DNA of 64,000 nt from JAAYAY01 sp963674575. Its GTDB lineage: Bacteria > Planctomycetota > Planctomycetia > Pirellulales > Thermoguttaceae. The stretch lies in assembly GCA_963674575.2 (NCBI GenBank), contig CAXXQT010000002.1:1550001-1614000 (forward strand), in the 5' to 3' direction. The notes beneath the pieces were generated by a model. The model saw only the letters and a program-made list of their open reading frames with translations, was not told the origin of the DNA and made no database searches. Positions 59,944 to 64,000 of this stretch are shown piece by piece (within the stretch, counting starts at the first letter, position 1; every line of letters begins with the position of its first letter). The translations under genes and the position numbers were made by a program.

Positions 59944-60458
59944 GAGATGATTTCCGGCAAAAGAAATGTGCTGCCCACGAACGGGCCTGGCCACAAAAGG
60001 CCTCCATTGTACACGATTCCCCCTCCACCGGCCCGGCGGGCAGGTTGTAGCGCTTTTTCGAAAGAAACAGCCTTGGCGGTTCAGCGCGGTTACTGATGCA
60101 TGACAGCCACGACCCCGCTAGCAGTACGTGGTTACCACGGGTTTCTTGGGGGGGAACCCTGTTTCTTCTTTTGACAAATGTGGTCAACAGGCTAGGGTTA
60201 ATCGGCACTGATTATCAACAGAGGATTTTGGCTTTTTTTGAGAGGCCCTAACAAGACCGGGGAGTCTCCCACAGGCGTGGAGGGCACCCGACCATCGGTT
60301 CTGTTGGCGACTCTAAGTCTTTTCTTCATCGGTGCTTCTGGTGCTATGCGAGCTGCCGTCAAGAGAATGCCGGGCAGGGAAGAATTGCTTGTATCGACAC
60401 CACCAAGGAGGGCGAGCCCCGCCAGAAGCCCTGACGCTTTCGCGGGAGCATTGGAGCG
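59944..60458. other. 515-bp intergenic region with a promoter-like site
   Basis: It lies between the divergent sulfatase and histidine kinase genes. TTGACA (60171-60176) and TAGGGT (60193-60198) are 16 bp apart and could be a promoter for the kinase gene. A run of seven T at about 60230 has no hairpin before it. Frames here lack ribosome sites. Confidence 0.35.
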
Positions 60459-62651
60459 ATGACGACCCAGCCCGACCAGACGCCAACCTTGGCGAATCGG
60501 AACGCAGAACCTCCATCCGACAAACGCTTTCGTAGCGATGAGCCGAATGCAACCGTGCCAGGTTGCACGAAACTCCACGCCCTTGGCGACTCGGCTCCCA
60601 AGAATGAGGAAAGCTCTCCCCCGGACCGAGAGAGCCCGGACCGCGAGACGAACGAAACGCAAAGCGACTCCACGATTCCAACCGAGATTCGCGTTGGAAA
60701 ACCGTCATCCCGACGTATTGTCTCCTGTCGCATTCTCCTGATCACCGACAGTCCGGGACGAGTTCGGCAAATCGAATGGGCCCTCTCCACTCCGGCCGCA
60801 GGCGTCTTTCACCTGCGCATCGAACCGACCCTGACCAGCGCTCGCACGGCACTGCTGGAGACCCCCTGCGATTTGGTCATGATTGATCTTGTCGGGTCGC
60901 ACGGCCAGCAGCAAGTACCGGCGGAGGCCGTGTCTCGCCTTCGCAGAATCCGTTCCGACCTGCCGATTCTCGCTCTCTCGGACGCGTCTCATAGCGACGC
61001 AATTTTCCGCGGCGCCCAGGATTGCGTCTCCACCGAACAACTCGATCCGGCATGGCTTCCCCAGATTGTCGAGCATGCCCTGCAACGCCACCTCTTGATG
61101 GAACAGTTTCGCCAGGCCAACGGAATCCTCGATCGCAAGTCATCCGAATTGCGTCGTCAGAACCAGAGCCTGCGCGAGAGGAATGACCGTCTGGAGGGAC
61201 TTCGAGCCACGTCCCAGGAATTCATCAACCACGTCTCCCACGATTTTCGATCTCCGCTCACGGTCGTCAAGGAATACGCCAGCCTCCTGGCGGAAGGGCT
61301 CATGGGACCCGTCGCCGAACGCCAAAGGGAATTCCTGGAGGTCATCAATACGCGCACCGATGAGCTGGGACAAATGCTCGACGACCTTCAGGAACTCTCT
61401 CGCTTGCGCAGCGGCACGGGGACAATCTGCCGGGAAACATGCGGCGCGGGCGACATCTTCGAGCGTGTTCGCGTGCCCTTGGAAGCACGGGCCGCCAGGC
61501 GAGGAGTCGCAATCACCTTGGACCTTCCGGAAAACTTGCCCCCCGTCTATTGCGACCCCGACAAGGTGGGTCGCGTCATCACCACCCTCGTGCAGGCTTC
61601 CCTCAAGGTCTGCCGCCAAGGCGACATGATCGATGTCTGGGCGAAGGAAGATCGCGAAGGGGACGAACTCTGCTTCGGAGTAACCGACACGGGGCCCAGC
61701 CTCAGCAAAAAAGACCAGGAACTGATGCGCGAGCAATTGCGGCAAACCGAGGGGTTCGTCGGAGCGCACGCCGGGAAACTGGGACTCAGCTTGAATCTCG
61801 TGCGAGAGCTCCTTGCCACCAACCTCGGAACAACAGACCTCGAAGACGCACAGGAAGGACGACGAACTTTCAGCTTTCGACTTCCCTGCGCGAACGAGGA
61901 GCGACTCGCTGCCCGCTACCTGGCTTCCCTCGGACGACTGGAAGGCGACAGTTCCCAAGTTTCCGTGTTGATGGTCCAGCCGGAACCGTCGTCGGAAATC
62001 GAATTCATGGAAGAACTCAACCGCGTCCTCCAATCGCAAATGGAACGCCACGACTTCATCCTTCGGGTTGACGTCCACAAGTGGGTTGCGCTTGTGCAAT
62101 GCAGCGAATTGGAAGTCGAGGCCGTGATCAAACGTTGGCGCGGCGCCTGGGCCGAATCCGACAGCGGAGTCCTCCAGTCGCGGCTCCCCAAAATCACAAT
62201 CGAATATCGCGGAACCTGGACGATCCCGCGCGATTCCCACCAACTTCTCAAGCAGTTCCAATCCCGCCGGTTTCACACCGTCCGACAGGCCGCCGAACCG
62301 TGCGTCCTCGTTGTCGACGATGACTGGCGCTTTGCCGACGGACTTCATCGCCGTCTCGATGCAGCCGGCTACGCCTCGGAAACGGCGGGCGACGCAGAGA
62401 CCGCCCTGGAAATGGCCGCGGATCTCCACCCCCAAGCGATCCTGCTCGACAACGGACTCCCCGGCATGGACGGGATCGAAGCCTTGGAACGACTTCAACG
62501 AAATCCGGAAACACAAGACATCCCCGTCATCATGATCTCCGCCAATTCAAAGCTGCAGCAAAAGGCGCTTGCACGCAACGCAAAGTTCTGCCTTCCCAAA
62601 CCCTGTGAATTCGACACGATCCTGTCGGCCTTGACGAACAGTCTCGCCTGA
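60459..62651 (+). CDS. Hybrid sensor histidine kinase (REC-HisKA-HATPase-REC)
   Basis: A 730-residue cytosolic kinase; ATG 60459 with GGAG upstream. A disordered N-terminus (1-85) is followed by a receiver-like domain (about 90-215, D143 in V-M-I-D-L), a coiled coil (about 215-250), HisKA with H261 in H-V-S-H-D-F-R-S-P-L-T, and a HATPase domain with G-V-T-D-T-G-P and K-L-G-L-S-L-N. The ATPase N-box is poor (T-T-L-V-Q-A-S in place of N-L-x-x-N), so activity may be weak. Residues about 490-600 form a further domain with R-V-D-V-H-K-W-V-A-L-V-Q-C, perhaps a degenerate GGDEF. The C-terminal receiver (about 610-730) has D664 in L-L-D-N-G-L-P-G-M-D-G. No transmembrane helix. Pairs with the response regulator at 62804. 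Confidence 0.88.
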   Translation: MTTQPDQTPTLANRNAEPPSDKRFRSDEPNATVPGCTKLHALGDSAPKNEESSPPDRESPDRETNETQSDSTIPTEIRVGKPSSRRIVSCRILLITDSPGRVRQIEWALSTPAAGVFHLRIEPTLTSARTALLETPCDLVMIDLVGSHGQQQVPAEAVSRLRRIRSDLPILALSDASHSDAIFRGAQDCVSTEQLDPAWLPQIVEHALQRHLLMEQFRQANGILDRKSSELRRQNQSLRERNDRLEGLRATSQEFINHVSHDFRSPLTVVKEYASLLAEGLMGPVAERQREFLEVINTRTDELGQMLDDLQELSRLRSGTGTICRETCGAGDIFERVRVPLEARAARRGVAITLDLPENLPPVYCDPDKVGRVITTLVQASLKVCRQGDMIDVWAKEDREGDELCFGVTDTGPSLSKKDQELMREQLRQTEGFVGAHAGKLGLSLNLVRELLATNLGTTDLEDAQEGRRTFSFRLPCANEERLAARYLASLGRLEGDSSQVSVLMVQPEPSSEIEFMEELNRVLQSQMERHDFILRVDVHKWVALVQCSELEVEAVIKRWRGAWAESDSGVLQSRLPKITIEYRGTWTIPRDSHQLLKQFQSRRFHTVRQAAEPCVLVVDDDWRFADGLHRRLDAAGYASETAGDAETALEMAADLHPQAILLDNGLPGMDGIEALERLQRNPETQDIPVIMISANSKLQQKALARNAKFCLPKPCEFDTILSALTNSLA

Positions 62652-62803
62652 GGCAAGGCGATATCCCCATCACCCTTCCCATGCCAGTGGAATTGCACAA
62701 CCCGTGAACCGGAAGCCCCCTATCCGGTCAGACACGCCAACCAAGCCGGCTTTGCCCCAATTTGAACGTGCGCCCAGCCGAAACAACCCGGAGGAAACCA
62801 CGA

Positions 62804-63295
62804 ATGACCGCCAAGAGAGTACTGATTGCCGATGACGAACCGGATCTGGCTCGCGCCCTGGCCCTGCGATGCGAACAACTCGGGCTCGACACCTACGTCG
62901 TCCACGACGCGATGAGCGCCCTTACGATGGCTCACGACGAGAACCCCGATCTGATATGCCTCGACGTGAACATGCCCGGCGGCAACGGGCTCAGCGCCTG
63001 TGAAATGATCTCGCAGAGCGAAGACCTGGCCGACATCCCGGTGATCATCCTCACCGGGTGCTACGACGAGGAGACAATCCGGCGCTGCCACAACATGTGT
63101 GCCTACTACGTCCTCAAGTGCCCCGACGTGTGGCACCGCATGGAACCACTCGTCCACGAATTGCTCGAGTTGAACTCTTCGACCAACGGGGCTTCCAAAG
63201 GCAACGCTCCCGGGGACGAGGATCGCGCGCGTTCCGAACTCTATCAGGAAATTGCCCGCGAAGTCGTTTACGCGCAAATGGACGACGAGGAGTAG
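62804..63295 (+). CDS. Stand-alone response regulator (receiver domain)
   Basis: A 163-residue protein; ATG 62804 has GGAGGA 9 nt upstream. The receiver domain fills residues 1-125: acidic A-D-D-E-P near residue 10, phospho-acceptor in I-C-L-D-V-N-M-P-G-G-N-G near residue 55, T in I-I-L-T-G, and K in Y-Y-V-L-K-C-P. The usual K-P is K-C. No DNA-binding output domain; the tail is acidic and ends M-D-D-E-E. It follows the kinase by 152 bp and is its likely partner, acting by protein contact. Confidence 0.88.
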   Translation: MTAKRVLIADDEPDLARALALRCEQLGLDTYVVHDAMSALTMAHDENPDLICLDVNMPGGNGLSACEMISQSEDLADIPVIILTGCYDEETIRRCHNMCAYYVLKCPDVWHRMEPLVHELLELNSSTNGASKGNAPGDEDRARSELYQEIAREVVYAQMDDEE

Positions 63296-63322
63296 CCTGG
63301 CGGCAAGAGAACGTCCGTCCGG

Positions 63323-64000
63323 CTACCGCCGAGAGCCAAGACTCTTGAGCGCGGCGGCAGCGGTTGCTCGAACCTGCGCATCCGAATCGTTCACGGCCCG
63401 CACGAGCGCCGGTTCGACGGCGGCTACTTCCGCTCCCAGACGACCCAACCCTCGTGCCGCGGCGCGTCGAACGCTGGAATCCGCGTCGCTCAATGCCGCG
63501 ATCATCCCGGGTGCGCCGGGCGGTCCCATCCAGGCATAGGCTGCGACCGCGTGTCGACGCACGTCGACGCGATCGCTCTCCGCTGCCCTGGCCAGTTGCG
63601 GAAGAACGCTCGTCCCTACCCGCCCCAGCGACCGCGCCGCCGACCTTGCAACATCGGTATCCTCCGCTCCAAGTGCTTCGGTCAGAGCCGGTGCGGCAGC
63701 GTTGACGTCTTCCAAAGCAAGACGCCCGAGTGCCTCGGCCGCTTCGAACGCCCCCGGGGCATGGGGATCACGAATCTGTGCCGTCAGGAAGGGGATTGCT
63801 CGCTCATGCCGCGCCACCCGCCAAAGGGCCTCGGCCAGATCGATCCGAAAGATTGGATCGTCCCGTTCAAGCCCGGAAAGCATCTGGGCAGCGGCAGGCC
63901 GGGCCTGCGAGCCAAACCGCCCGAGCGCGCGCGCTGAATTGCGCCGCACGGACGCCAGTTCGGAGTTGAGCGTTTCCACGAGCGAGGGCACAACCCGCTC
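63323..64000 (-). CDS. HEAT-repeat protein, C-terminal part (5' end outside window)
   Basis: At least 225 residues of PBS-lyase-type HEAT repeats, open to the window edge on the minus strand. Each unit of about 31 residues has the pattern D-x-x-V-R-x-x-A-A-x-x-L-G-x-L-G: R-R-N-S-A-R-A-L-G-R-F-G, A-A-E-A-L-G-R-L-A, S-A-A-R-S-L-G-R-V-G, R-R-A-A-A-R-G-L-G-R-L-G and A-T-A-A-A-A-L-K-S-L-G. HEAT arrays bind other proteins; no catalytic part is visible here. It converges with the response-regulator gene, 27 bp apart. Confidence 0.85.
   Translation of the reverse strand, partial: ERVVPSLVETLNSELASVRRNSARALGRFGSQARPAAAQMLSGLERDDPIFRIDLAEALWRVARHERAIPFLTAQIRDPHAPGAFEAAEALGRLALEDVNAAAPALTEALGAEDTDVARSAARSLGRVGTSVLPQLARAAESDRVDVRRHAVAAYAWMGPPGAPGMIAALSDADSSVRRAAARGLGRLGAEVAAVEPALVRAVNDSDAQVRATAAAALKSLGSRR

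Noticed and set aside
60225..60240. A run of seven T considered as a terminator
   Set aside because: No stable GC-rich hairpin directly precedes it on the plus strand.

Overview
The window reads as chromosomal DNA of a GC-rich member of the Planctomycetota, probably Pirellulales-like. The evidence is the mix of families: two secreted sulfatases, a DUF1559 pilin-like protein with the H-x9-DG motif, several small zinc-ribbon N-termini fused to membrane proteins, a huge zinc-ribbon/Ser-Thr-kinase/WD40 protein, a secreted PKD-repeat protein with an LE-x-RRVLS-type N-terminus, a TIGR03067-like domain, and an alternative complex III plus caa3 oxidase cluster. No rRNA, tRNA or CRISPR array was seen.

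Layout. 0-7 kb: end of a sulfatase and four plus-strand genes for secreted or membrane proteins. One of them (3641 onward) appears to continue through an in-frame UGA that is followed by a SECIS-like hairpin, then by an in-frame extension that stops 12 nt before an intrinsic terminator. 6.7-11.3 kb: a 6-carboxytetrahydropterin synthase/GTP cyclohydrolase I pair, an ABC-2 permease, a DinB-like protein, a coiled-coil membrane protein and a CsrA domain fused to a response-regulator receiver domain. 11.8-24.8 kb: a respiratory cluster, actA-actB-actC-actDE(fused)-actF, a small membrane protein, a Sco copper chaperone, then coxB (with fused cytochrome c)-coxA-coxC-coxD. Quinol electrons would pass from alternative complex III straight to an A2-type caa3 oxidase. 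24.8-30.3 kb: a tandem 180-bp structured repeat, a SixA-like phosphatase, a membrane protein, an ABC-2 exporter pair, a secreted protein and a 78-aa protein.

30.3-37.1 kb (minus): two secreted proteins and a 1704-aa protein with secretin-like features. 37.5-46.8 kb (minus): a ten-repeat PKD surface protein followed by a 1736-aa zinc-ribbon/kinase/WD40 protein. 47.2-55.7 kb: a small planctomycete-type secreted protein, then an envelope export locus of three minus-strand adaptor genes (GAF-HlyD; HlyD; PqqD-like/M50 peptidase/HlyD) divergent from a TolC-like lipoprotein. A 277-bp element with perfect 23-bp terminal inverted repeats and a truncated REP-type transposase follows. 56-64 kb: a TAXI-type binding protein with a cytoplasmic tail, the DUF1559 protein, a second sulfatase, a REC-HisKA-REC kinase with a stand-alone response regulator, and the end of a HEAT-repeat protein.

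The most unusual items are the UGA-interrupted gene, the CsrA-receiver fusion, the PqqD-M50-HlyD export locus, the secretin-like giant protein, and several repeats that supply the stop codons of neighbouring genes. Functions come from motif recognition by eye; no database search was possible.
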